A stretch of DNA of 15,003 nt from SZUA-430 sp046153995 (GTDB lineage Bacteria > Pseudomonadota > Alphaproteobacteria > Micropepsales > Micropepsaceae), in contig JBJXEH010000218.1 of NCBI GenBank assembly GCA_046153995.1, forward strand, positions 1 to 15,003, in the 5' to 3' direction. Shown here piece by piece: positions 6,180 through 12,675 of this stretch (the first letter of the stretch is position 1; every line of letters starts with the position of its first letter). Made by a program: the position numbers and the translations under genes. A model generated the notes under the pieces. It saw only the letters and a program-made list of their open reading frames with translations. It was not told where the DNA came from and made no database searches.

Positions 6180-6764
6180 TCAGATGTACCGCACGTCCAT
6201 CACGCGGCCCGTGAACGGGTTGACCCGCAACATCACCGGCCGGCCGCGCTGGTTGAACGCGAAGGCCCGGTAACCGAACCCGCCACGCGCTTTCTGCAAG
6301 CCGCGCACGCCGTAGTAGCCCTGGCGCTCAAGCACGCGCTCGATCTGCCAGCGGTTCAGCACCTGATGGTAGCGGTACTGATTCTGATAGTTGCCGTAGC
6401 CCCAACCACGCTCCCAACGGTCGAAATTGCCGAAGTGCAGGTTGAAGTTAAAGTTCCGGTTGCGGTCGTTGAAGCGGCGGTCATGACGCCCGTCGAACCG
6501 GCGGTCTTCGAAACCACGCTCGCCACCGAAGTGGTCGTCGTCGTTGTCGAAACGGCGGTCTTCGAAGTTACGGTCGCCGCCGCGCGGACCCTGGTTCCAC
6601 TGACCCTGCTGCGGGTTCTGCGGACCATTGTGCGGCTGGTTGTAGCCTGGGCCCTGATAGCCCGGCCCCTGTGCACCCTGAGCGGGCGCGTCGGCCAATG
6701 CCGCGGCCGAGCCCAAAAGGGTGATCGACAAAGCGGTGAGGGCAGTCGTTGCAAATTTGCGCAT
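6180..6764 (-). CDS. Secreted low-complexity protein with a PepSY-like C-terminus
   Basis: A 194-residue exported protein. A Sec signal peptide spans residues 1-24 and ends ALA before DAPAQ. Residues 28-62 are rich in Gln, Gly, Pro and Asn (GPGYQGPGYNQP). Residues 63-120 are rich in Asp, Arg and Phe, and the motif FEDRRFD occurs twice (67-73 and 85-91). The last 55 residues (LNRWQIERVLERQGYYGV, then RAFAFNQRGRPVMLRV and TGRVMDVRYI) have the helix plus beta-hairpin pattern of PepSY-type domains, with the usual closing TGRV. A periplasmic or cell-surface location is inferred. The middle looks disordered. The start is supported by the signal peptide; GGAG lies about 11 bases upstream. Function unknown. 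Confidence 0.8.
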   Translation of the reverse strand: MRKFATTALTALSITLLGSAAALADAPAQGAQGPGYQGPGYNQPHNGPQNPQQGQWNQGPRGGDRNFEDRRFDNDDDHFGGERGFEDRRFDGRHDRRFNDRNRNFNFNLHFGNFDRWERGWGYGNYQNQYRYHQVLNRWQIERVLERQGYYGVRGLQKARGGFGYRAFAFNQRGRPVMLRVNPFTGRVMDVRYI

Positions 6765-6850
6765 TGGAATTCGTCTCCACGGTTAGAGGGGGAACATCCA
6801 CCCTTGAGACGAAAGATAGGGACTGCCCCCTGAACGAAAGAGCGGCAGCG

Positions 6851-6899
6851 CCATTCACCGGCCATTCACCGCCGCGGAAATCCGCCATTCCTAGGTGAA
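6851..6899 (-). promoter_or_regulatory. Helically phased repeats upstream of the PepSY-like gene
   Basis: CCATTCACCGG at 6851-6861 is repeated directly as CCATTCACCG at 6862-6871, exactly 11 bases (one helical turn) apart. CCATTC recurs at 6885-6890, followed by an inverted GGTGAA at 6894-6899. Direct repeats with 10-11 base phasing are the usual binding geometry of OmpR-family response regulators. The sites lie 87-135 bases upstream of the minus-strand start at 6764. The regulator is not identifiable from this window. Confidence 0.45.
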
Positions 6900-6940
6900 C
6901 AAGCGGCAACCGCCCATCACGCCTGCGTGGACGTTTCAAA

Positions 6941-7140
6941 GCCGCAAGAAGACAGAGCAACACGAAGGCCTCGAAGGTTGCGCGAAGAACGTCAAGACGC
7001 TGACGCATCCAACCAAACGCCCGCGCGCGGAACGCGCGCAATACAGACGCTTCGCGTCAAGCAACGGCCACATCAGCGGAGCAACGTCTTGGTGCCCTTC
7101 GTGCAACCTTCGAGGCCTTCGTGATGCTCTTTCTGTTTCT
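6941..7140. repeat. Large imperfect inverted repeat, about 200 bp, noncoding
   Basis: A 21-base arm at 6961-6981 (starting CACGAAGGCCTCGAAGG) has its exact reverse complement at 7103-7123. Weaker complementarity extends outward (AGAGCA near 6954 against TGCTCT near 7125) and inward (GTCAAGACG near 6991 against CGTCTTGG near 7085). The centre holds smaller hairpins: GCGCGC at 7023-7028 with 7034-7039, and GACGC-TTC-GCGTC at 7046-7058. It lies just past the 3' end of the gene stopping at 7147. It may be a miniature mobile element, a structured 3' RNA or a decayed repeat; no transposase is near. Confidence 0.7.
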
Positions 7141-7146
7141 ACTTCC

Positions 7147-7938
7147 CTACGTAGGCGGTGGAGGCGGCGGCGGGCCGTTGCAGACGTTGATCGCACACTG
7201 CCGCGCGCGTTCCTGTTCGATCGATTGGAATAGCGTGAACAGCGCGCTATCCGGATCTTGTTTGCGATGGCGATCCTTCAGACTTGCGTCCGGCCCGAAA
7301 TAGTAGGTGAGGCCGCCCATGATGCTGTCGAAGTCGTCGTCGCCCACGGTGCCATCGACACGCAACGCCAAGCCCGGCAGCGCTGATCCGCCAAGCAGCC
7401 ACTCCGCATGTGCGCGGCCGATCGCCGAGTGCTCGTCGAAGTTCACCCCGGCCCCTAGCGCAAAATTGTCTGTCGCATACCAGCGCAACTCGGCCCCACC
7501 GAACGCGCTGTCGTCGATCAGGTCCGCAAACTCGTACCCGGCATGCAGAAGCAGCGTCACCCGGTCGAGATAGAATTCAACCTCCGCGCCGACGCGGGTC
7601 GCCGCAAAATCGAATTCGTCTTCATGCGCGTAAGCAACGAACAGCCCTGCGAGATAGTTGTCCGGATCCCGCTGGAACACGTGACCGGCCAAACCCCACG
7701 CGGAATCGCCGTCGACGCCGAAGGCGCCCGCCTCGCCTTGAAAGCCCCAAGATGGGCTCAGCGGCGCGGTCAGTGCGGCGACACCGGCCCACGCGCCTTC
7801 GTTCGTGATCGATCCGCCCGTCGCCGTCACCTTCAAGTTCGTCGCCGACACCGCCGGACCGTCTGCCAACGCCGGCGCGGCTGCCCACAAAGCCGCGGCC
7901 GCCGCTAACGGCGCGCGCAATCCAAAACCAAAACGCAT
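7147..7938 (-). CDS. Predicted outer-membrane beta-barrel protein with polyproline tail (paralog A)
   Basis: 263 residues. A signal peptide spans 1-25, ending PALA before DGPAV. Residues 28-215 alternate polar and hydrophobic in the manner of beta strands rich in Gly and aromatics (WGFQGEAGAFGVDGDSAWGLAGHVF; LTYYFG near 210-215), consistent with a porin-like barrel. After the last strand comes a charged block, DASLKDRHRKQDPDSALF at 217-234, then a helix-prone stretch, two cysteines (C248, C253) and a run of seven prolines before the final Thr. The start at 7938 is fixed by GAGGGG 6 bases upstream and the signal peptide. About 200 bases separate it from a clear paralog upstream on the same strand. 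I do not recognise a named family. Confidence 0.8.
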   Translation of the reverse strand: MRFGFGLRAPLAAAAALWAAAPALADGPAVSATNLKVTATGGSITNEGAWAGVAALTAPLSPSWGFQGEAGAFGVDGDSAWGLAGHVFQRDPDNYLAGLFVAYAHEDEFDFAATRVGAEVEFYLDRVTLLLHAGYEFADLIDDSAFGGAELRWYATDNFALGAGVNFDEHSAIGRAHAEWLLGGSALPGLALRVDGTVGDDDFDSIMGGLTYYFGPDASLKDRHRKQDPDSALFTLFQSIEQERARQCAINVCNGPPPPPPPT

Positions 7939-8045
7939 GAGATCCCCTCGTAACCGGGCGCATGAACACAATGGCCCGCGAGTTGGAGGATGCCGAAGGC
8001 GGGGACACCTGCGCCATCCCGCGAATATGGGAGCAGCAAGTTGGC

Positions 8046-8061
8046 TGTGACGCGTGTCACG
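8046..8061. promoter_or_regulatory. CRP/FNR-like inverted repeat upstream of paralog A
   Basis: TGTGA at 8046-8050, six bases, then TCACG at 8057-8061: a near match to the TGTGA-N6-TCACA layout used by CRP-family regulators. It lies about 110 bases upstream of the start at 7938. A similar perfect inverted site was not found before paralog B. Candidate only. Confidence 0.3.
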
Positions 8062-8093
8062 CGCAGTTTCTTACCAACGCATCGCCGCAATCG

Positions 8094-8120
8094 AAAAAGG
8101 CCGCCGGAAAACCGGCGGCC
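8094..8120 (-). terminator. Intrinsic terminator after paralog B
   Basis: GGCCGCCGG at 8099-8107 and CCGGCGGCC at 8112-8120 form a perfect nine-base-pair stem with loop AAAA. On the minus strand the stem is followed at once by TTTTT (8098-8094). It lies 22 bases past the stop codon at 8142, so the two paralogs are probably separate transcripts. Confidence 0.85.
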
Positions 8121-8141
8121 TCCGATTTACTTCGGTAGGCT

Positions 8142-8987
8142 TTAGCCGGGCGGGTAGTAGATCGTCTGCCCGCAGCTGTTGATCGGCTCGATGATGACGA
8201 TTTGCGCCTTCATCAGCAGTTGTTGCACCGGCGCTTGGCACCCAGCCTCAATCGCAGTCTTGAGATCGAATAGCGCGCTGTCCGGATCTTGCTTGCGATG
8301 GCGATCTTTCAGGCTCGCATCCGGTCCGATGTAGTAGGTGATGCCGCCCATGACGCTGTCGAAACCGTTGTCGCCCATAGCGACGTCGCCGCGCAGCGCG
8401 AGGCCGGGCAGGGACGAAGCTGTACCGACCAGCCACTCGGCGGAAAACTGCGTGATCGCGACGTCGTCGTCGAACGCCACACCACCCGAAAGCGCGAAGT
8501 CGTTGTCCAGATACCAGCGCACTTGCGCTTCGCCGAACCACGTGTCGTCGATGAAGCTGTCGCCGAACTGATAACCGGTGTTCGCCGAGAACGTCAGCTT
8601 CTCGAGGTAGTATTCACCCTCGATGCCGATACGGCCGACATCGACGTCGCCGGCGCCTTCCGCGTGCGCCCAAGCGCCGAACGCACCCAGCAGATACATC
8701 GACGGATCGCGCGTGAAAACGTGTCCGGCGAGGCCGTAACCCGTGTCGCCGTTGACGCCGAACACGCCGCCTTCGCCCTGAACGCCCCAGGCCTGCGCGA
8801 TCGGCGCCGTGACTTGTACGAGGCCCAGCCAAGCATCTTCTTCGTCAACGTGCCCGCCCTGGGCCGTGACCTTAAAGTTCAACGCCGACACCGCAGGTTC
8901 GCCGGCGAGCGCCGGGCAAACCGCACCAACCGCTGCCAAAGCAGCAGCCGCAGCCCACGCAGGCCGCACCAACTTTCCTAAACGCAT
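8142..8987 (-). CDS. Predicted outer-membrane beta-barrel protein (paralog B)
   Basis: 281 residues. A signal peptide spans 1-28, ending PALA before GEPAV. It is clearly homologous to the next gene downstream (stop 7147) over the whole barrel: VSALNFKVTAQGG matches VSATNLKVTATGG, GYGLAGHVFTRDPSMYL matches WGLAGHVFQRDPDNYL, and VMGGITYYIGPDASLKD matches IMGGLTYYFGPDASLKD. The block DASLKDRHRKQDPDSALF (223-240) is identical in both. After it the tails are unrelated: here a helix, a hydrophobic strand (KAQIVIIEPI) and CGQTIYYPPG, with cysteines C250 and C272. The start is fixed by GAGGGA 7 bases upstream plus the signal peptide. Its own terminator follows, so regulation is likely separate from paralog A. 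Confidence 0.8.
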   Translation of the reverse strand: MRLGKLVRPAWAAAAALAAVGAVCPALAGEPAVSALNFKVTAQGGHVDEEDAWLGLVQVTAPIAQAWGVQGEGGVFGVNGDTGYGLAGHVFTRDPSMYLLGAFGAWAHAEGAGDVDVGRIGIEGEYYLEKLTFSANTGYQFGDSFIDDTWFGEAQVRWYLDNDFALSGGVAFDDDVAITQFSAEWLVGTASSLPGLALRGDVAMGDNGFDSVMGGITYYIGPDASLKDRHRKQDPDSALFDLKTAIEAGCQAPVQQLLMKAQIVIIEPINSCGQTIYYPPG

Positions 8988-9010
8988 GCCGATTCCCTCA
9001 GAGTTACAAC

Positions 9011-9037
9011 AGCCGGCAACGCACCGGCTCATGAGCC
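9011..9037. promoter_or_regulatory. Hairpin and palindrome upstream of paralog B
   Basis: AGCCGG at 9011-9016 pairs with CCGGCT at 9024-9029. Overlapping its outer arm is a perfect 12-base palindrome, GGCTCATGAGCC at 9026-9037. They lie 24-50 bases upstream of the start codon at 8987, so they are probably within the 5' leader or at an operator. The two structures would be mutually exclusive in RNA. The rest of 8988-9203 shows nothing I can identify. Confidence 0.4.
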
Positions 9038-9203
9038 AAATCTTCTTTTTGAGAGACACCCCGACTCAACCACCGCAACCCAAGATAAGTGGCCCCGAAA
9101 TGGTTTCCGAGTGGTGTAAACGCACCAGCAGGCGCGCGCTGAAAACGCAAACGCGACGCACCGCAATAGCGGCGAGTGTCACGGTCACTGATGCATGAGA
9201 AGA

Positions 9204-9319
9204 ACAAAAAGGCCTGGGAGCGCGGGCGTCCCGCCTGCTCTTCGTCGAACGTCAGAGAGATCCGACAAGGACCCGCCTTCGCCAGAGGCTTCGGCGGGCA
9301 CGGTGCTGGCGCTCCCAGG
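9204..9319. repeat. Folded repeat element with 11-bp terminal inverted repeats
   Basis: CCTGGGAGCGC at 9213-9223 and its exact reverse complement GCGCTCCCAGG at 9309-9319 bound a 107-base noncoding element. Inside are GCGGG-CGT-CCCGC (9222-9234) and CCCGCC at 9272-9277 with GGCGGG at 9293-9298; the latter encloses GCC-AGA-GGC. An A-run (9206-9210) precedes it. The left part (A-run, CCTGGGAGCGCGGGC, CTCTTCG) is related to segments at 10099-10144 and 10702-10740. Apparent open frames across it are repeat-derived. It is likely a non-autonomous repeat (REP or MITE-like). Confidence 0.7.
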
Positions 9320-9366
9320 GTAAGTGGCTACCCGCGGTGGTTAGTCGGTGTCAGCAGGAAGCGAAC

Positions 9367-9453
9367 TCAAAACACCCCAACAACCCACGCAACAGCCAAG
9401 ATGCCAAGCCCGGCAGCAAAGAACCCCACGAGCAAGTCCGGCACCTTCGGCAT
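9367..9453 (-). CDS. 28-residue single-helix membrane peptide
   Basis: The short frame encodes MPKVPDLLVGFFAAG followed by LGILAVAWVVGVF and TGA. It is almost entirely one hydrophobic helix with a single Lys and Asp near the N-terminus, so it would insert with the N-terminus inside. GGAGGG (9466-9461 on the minus strand) lies 7 bases before the ATG, one of the best ribosome binding sites in the window, which is the main argument that it is real. The frame is open further upstream, but that part looks noncoding. It is divergent from the broken kinase gene. Function unknown. Confidence 0.5.
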   Translation of the reverse strand: MPKVPDLLVGFFAAGLGILAVAWVVGVF

Positions 9454-9576
9454 CAGCACACCCTCCAATCGACACACTGCAAACCTAAGCGGCCGCCAAC
9501 TCACGGCACCACTAACGTCTCCGTGACCGGACGGCGCCACTTCATCGGCCACGACGCCCATGCCACCATCTCCCAC

Positions 9577-10076
9577 ATGCCAACCCTCATCGCCTTCGCA
9601 GGCCTCCCCGGCACCGGCAAAACCACGATCGCCCGCGAACTCGCGCGCCGTGCCGGCGCCGTGTATCTACGCATCGACACGATCGAACAAGCGCTTCGCG
9701 CCGCGCGCAACTTCAACAGCGAAATAGAAGACGAAGGCTATCGTTTGGCCTACGCGCTCGCCGCAGAAAACCTGGCCCAAGGCCTCGACGTGGTCACCGA
9801 CGCCGTGAACCCGCTCACCATCACGCGCGACGCGTTGCGGAAGTGGCAGCGCGCACCGGCGCAACCCTCCTAGAAGTCGAACTCATCTGCAGCGACAAGA
9901 ACGAACACCGCCTCCGCATAGAAGCGCGAACAGCCGACATCGAAGGCCACAAACTCCCAACCTGGGAAGACGTCGCCACCCGCACCTACGACCCCTGGAC
10001 CCGCGCCCACCTGGTGATCGACACGGCAAGCCACAGTTCCATCGAAGCGGTGGAACGAATCCGCAAGTTCCTGTGA
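9577..10076 (+). pseudogene. P-loop kinase-like ATPase broken by a one-base frameshift
   Basis: The first part, from ATG 9577, begins MPTLIAFAGLPGTGKTTIAREL with Walker A GLPGTGKTT at 9-17, then YLRIDTIEQALR and VTDAVNPLTITRDALRK. The frame runs into a stop at 9871-9873. The next frame, open from about 9843, continues the same protein: VAARTGATLLEVELICSDKNEH, then RIEARTADI, LPTWEDVATRTYDPW and LVIDTAS. Adding one G after the AAG at 9841-9843 rejoins them as LRKVAARTGA, giving 166 residues, the usual size for small P-loop kinases of the AAA_33/zeta-like kind. The slip site is not a canonical programmed frameshift sequence. It is either a recent deletion or a sequencing error. No Shine-Dalgarno precedes 9577. 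Confidence 0.75.
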
Positions 10077-10081
10077 AGCCA

Positions 10082-10144
10082 CCGCCGTAGCGGCGGACCA
10101 AAAAAAACCTGGGAGCGCCGGCATCCCTGCCGGCTCTTACTTCG
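10082..10144. repeat. GC hairpin followed by second copy of the CTGGGAGCG repeat
   Basis: CCGCCG-TAG-CGGCGG at 10082-10096 starts 6 bases after the broken kinase gene and could end its transcript, though no T-run follows. A run of nine A's and then CCTGGGAGCGCCGGC, ATCCCT and GCCGGCTCTTAC, TTCG (10099-10144) repeat the pattern seen at 9204-9244 with the same orientation, including an inner GCCGGC/GCCGGC stem. The remaining bases to 10236 hold only the upstream region of the next gene. Confidence 0.65.
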
Positions 10145-10236
10145 AAGCCGCTACATCTCCCCGGCTTCCGCGCTCACTTGCCTTGGGCAGCAATTTGCCA
10201 TTTCCTGCGAGCGCTCACCCACCGATGGAGCGCTAG

Positions 10237-10671
10237 ATGCTACGCCCGCTTGCACTTCTCTTTTTTGCCGCAACAACCGCATTCGCCGCCTACGCCGAAG
10301 CGGTGCCCGGCGTCAGCGGACGCTGGTACATGGAGAAGGGGACCTACTTCCAGTATCTCGTCGATCGCTCCGAGGACGGCACGTTTTCGGCGAGCATCAG
10401 GTTGCCCAAGGACTGCTCGGCCGAAGCTGCGGACGGATGGATCGAAACCGGCCGATGGAGCTACCGCGACGGCACGCTTTACAACGAAACGCAAACCGTA
10501 CGCGGTGAAAAAGCCGACACCAGCAAAGACTACTACCGAGACTCATTCAAAGTGACGATCATCGACGATGATCGGGTGACGACGTACGACAACAAGACGA
10601 AAGAAACGCACGAAGTTCGCCGCGTCGGCGCGGATTTCAAGTTCCCGATGAAGGCAGACTGCGCGGTGTAA
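10237..10671 (+). CDS. Small exported beta-rich protein, unknown function
   Basis: 144 residues. A signal peptide spans about 1-20 (LALLFFAATTAFAAYA). The mature part begins with GVSGRWYMEKGTYFQYLVDRSEDGTFSA, an early G-x-W followed by alternating strands, which recalls lipocalin-like small barrels without matching a named one. Later strands include GRWSYRDGTLYNETQTV and VTTYDNKTKETHEVRRV. Two cysteines, C60 and C142, could form a disulfide in the periplasm. The start at 10237 is supported by GGAG 7 bases upstream and the signal peptide. It converges with the gene ending at 10808. Confidence 0.75.
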   Translation: MLRPLALLFFAATTAFAAYAEAVPGVSGRWYMEKGTYFQYLVDRSEDGTFSASIRLPKDCSAEAADGWIETGRWSYRDGTLYNETQTVRGEKADTSKDYYRDSFKVTIIDDDRVTTYDNKTKETHEVRRVGADFKFPMKADCAV

Positions 10672-10701
10672 GGTGCCTAATCCACGAGTGTATGCGAGAA
10701 T

Positions 10702-10740
10702 CAAAAACGCTGGGACCGCGGACGGCCTCGCCCGCTCTTA
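10702..10740. repeat. Third, diverged copy of the CTGGGAGCG repeat
   Basis: An A-run, then GCTGGGACCGCGGACGG, CCTCG and CCCGCTCTTA, aligning with 9204-9244 and 10099-10140 in the same orientation. It sits between two convergent genes (10672-10807); no standard terminator is visible there. Confidence 0.55.
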
Positions 10741-10807
10741 ATGGGTATCCGCTAGCACCGGGTTCGTCACATATCCCCGGAAGAACGATGCCCCTCGAAC
10801 AAAAGCT

Positions 10808-11560
10808 CTATTCCTCCGCTTTCGGCAGAAAACCGAAATCGCCAAGGATGCGCGCGACTGCACCTTTCAGCATCGTCTTGACGTCGTCTCGCGTCTCGGC
10901 GCGCTGCTCGGCAGTCATCACAAAGCCGTCCGACCAACGGTTATCGACGATCTTCATCGCGGCGCGGTCGTAGTCGCCGGTAACGCCGAAATCGAGTGCT
11001 CTGCGCGGGTAGCGGCCGGTCATATACTTCAAGGTTCGCCCGTCGATGACGTTGACCTCGTAAGAGACGAACAGCGCTTGCACCCGCGGGCTGCCGCCGG
11101 TCCGCTGAAAGAGCCCCGTGCCGAACAAGTGCTGGTTCGTCCGCGCGATGAAGTCGCTGCTGAACGCCTTCGTGACAACGATGTAGGCGTCCGGCGCACC
11201 GCCCGGACCCGGTTGCACAGTTCGAATTCGCTCTTCGCCATCGAAATCGGAATCCGCAAAAATGCCGTCTTTCTTCGCCAAAAAATCGCTCTTGGAATAG
11301 ACGACCGGCTTCATCTGATAGCGGCCGGCAAGTTGTGCTCCGATCTCGGCGACGACGAACTCGTCCAGCTGCCAATCCTCGATGCTCTCCGCATCCTCCG
11401 TGTTCCCAAACACCATCAACGCGACTTTCTTCTTCGTCAACGTGTCGCCAATCGCCGAAATCACGCCGACCGACTTGATCGCAGGCGCGGTTTCATCGGC
11501 TGCCTGCACGGCAGCCGCTAGATGCAAGGAACCTAAAAGCAGAAGCATGCGGAGTAGCAT
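10808..11560 (-). CDS. Exported protein of unknown function, 250 residues
   Basis: A signal peptide spans 1-20 (MLLRMLLLLGSLHLAAAVQA). The mature protein opens with KSVGVISAIGDTLTKKKVALMVFGN, then WQLDEFVVAEIGAQLAG, DAYIVVTKAF, ALFVSYEVNVIDGRTLKYM and a C-terminal helix. Alternating strands and helices of this order recall the lipoprotein/TolB-N/CsgG-like alpha-beta fold, but that is only a guess from the pattern. No lipobox Cys follows the signal peptide, so it is probably a soluble periplasmic protein. AGGAGA 7 bases before the ATG fixes the start. It is monocistronic by appearance; 119 bases separate it from the GFA gene upstream. Confidence 0.75.
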   Translation of the reverse strand: MLLRMLLLLGSLHLAAAVQAADETAPAIKSVGVISAIGDTLTKKKVALMVFGNTEDAESIEDWQLDEFVVAEIGAQLAGRYQMKPVVYSKSDFLAKKDGIFADSDFDGEERIRTVQPGPGGAPDAYIVVTKAFSSDFIARTNQHLFGTGLFQRTGGSPRVQALFVSYEVNVIDGRTLKYMTGRYPRRALDFGVTGDYDRAAMKIVDNRWSDGFVMTAEQRAETRDDVKTMLKGAVARILGDFGFLPKAEE

Positions 11561-11679
11561 GGGGTTTCTCCTGAGATACTACTTCAGAGCATCACCCGGC
11601 GCCCGCAGTTGTGGCAAGTCATCATTGGGCCGCTGCCAGGCTCACCCAACGCCCGCCCGGGTGGAGAGCCGCGTACCAG

Positions 11680-12129
11680 CTACTGGTGCGCGAGCGCCGC
11701 CACAAACTCCGCCACCGGTGCGCCCTCCGGCCAACTCGGCACGTTGCCGGGAATTTCAATCCCGGCCAGCTTCCGCTTGATCCAGATATGCGCCGCGATT
11801 TGTAGTTCGTGGCTGCGGTCGAGCGTGCCGGCGCGCACCACGGCGAGCCCTGGCCGGGCGCTGTTCGTATTATAGACGCGTGTGAAGCAGGTGGGGCAGG
11901 CGCGCTGTCGCGAGATGCGGGCGCCGTCGGCCGAGGTGAGTTCGAACAGCGCCGGTTCGCCCGTCACCTCAAGCCCGCTTTCGGGCACGATGAGTTGCAG
12001 GCTGAAAGCGCTGCCGGACCACGTCTGGCAGTCGCGGCAGTGACACGCGTAGACCTTGGGCAACTTGTCTGCCGCCACGCGATAGCGGATGCGGCCACAA
12101 CGGCAGCCACCTTCGATGGAATTGGTCAT
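11680..12129 (-). CDS. GFA/CENP-V family zinc protein
   Basis: A 149-residue member of the glutathione-dependent formaldehyde-activating (GFA) family. Most members have no proven reaction; the founding member, Gfa, binds glutathione-formaldehyde adducts. All zinc cysteines are present: C9 and C11 in GGCRCGRIRY, C29, C31 and C34 in CHCRDCQ, and C78 and C81 in CPTCFTRVY. Length is normal. The start overlaps the stop of the upstream gene (ATGA), so the two are translationally coupled. The 11561-11679 gap after it contains a GC-rich imperfect hairpin (GGCTCACCC against GGGTGGAGAGCC, 11638-11670) with no T-run. Confidence 0.88.
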   Translation of the reverse strand: MTNSIEGGCRCGRIRYRVAADKLPKVYACHCRDCQTWSGSAFSLQLIVPESGLEVTGEPALFELTSADGARISRQRACPTCFTRVYNTNSARPGLAVVRAGTLDRSHELQIAAHIWIKRKLAGIEIPGNVPSWPEGAPVAEFVAALAHQ

Positions 12130-12608
12130 GCCCCCGCCTTAACTTCCCCCAACCACTCCGCGAACGGCTGCTGAAACTCCGGCTTCTCGAACCAGCCGCC
12201 CTCGCTCAAGTCTAAATGGATCACGCCTTCGCCCGTGATGCCGTGGTCGAAGACGCCGCCCGAGATGCCGGGGTGCGCCACGACCAGGATGGGCTTCTCG
12301 CTCGCATAGGCGATCGCGCCTTCGATTTGGTTCCAGGGCGTCGGGATCACCGTCGAGACCTTGTTCTGCACCTCGGCGCTGCGCCGCACCTCGTGGCTGA
12401 ACTCGAGTTGCGGGTAACCCAAGATGATCGCCCCCGCGCTGCCGTTGATGAGATCGATCACCGCGCGGAGCGGCGCCTTCTTCGAAAAATTGCCCCCGCC
12501 AAGCCGCTTCATCACAAACCCCTGCGCGCCCAAGAACTGATCGAACTGCTGATATGCCGCTTCAAACGAAGCACCAACCTTCGTCGGCCGGCTGAGGAAG
12601 ATGTTCAT
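12126..12608 (-). CDS. Rossmann-like protein resembling nucleoside deoxyribosyltransferase/TIR folds
   Basis: 160 residues. It opens MNIFLSRPTKV, a beta strand ending in SRP at a likely nucleotide-binding edge. SAGAIILGYPQLEF at 57-70 reads as a central strand, and WNQIEGAIAYASEKPILVV at 92-110 places a conserved-looking Glu (E96) at the start of a helix before a strand. That Glu-helix-KP-strand pattern is the layout of nucleoside 2-deoxyribosyltransferases and TIR-like NADases, but family membership is inferred from pattern only. The later GISGGVFDHGITGEGVI may be a substrate loop. The start at 12608 has no clear Shine-Dalgarno; the frame extends upstream to 12686 through sequence that does not look coding. 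It is coupled by ATGA to the GFA gene. Confidence 0.7.
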   Translation of the reverse strand: MNIFLSRPTKVGASFEAAYQQFDQFLGAQGFVMKRLGGGNFSKKAPLRAVIDLINGSAGAIILGYPQLEFSHEVRRSAEVQNKVSTVIPTPWNQIEGAIAYASEKPILVVAHPGISGGVFDHGITGEGVIHLDLSEGGWFEKPEFQQPFAEWLGEVKAGA

Positions 12609-12675
12609 GGGGGGCCGTTTGTGTGGGAGTCGAATGTTCACCAAACACTTACATGATACCGCAAGCGTCCACCAA

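Noticed and set aside
9176..9526. 116-residue plus-strand frame starting in the repeat element
   Set aside because: Its sequence (WERGRPACSSSN region) is translation of the dispersed repeat and of the strand opposite the small membrane peptide.
9838..9848. Programmed ribosomal frameshift in the kinase gene
   Set aside because: No slippery heptamer and no downstream stimulatory structure evident; a lost G explains the break more simply.
10692..10973. 93-residue plus-strand frame
   Set aside because: It begins in the third repeat copy and runs antisense to the exported protein gene; no ribosome binding site.
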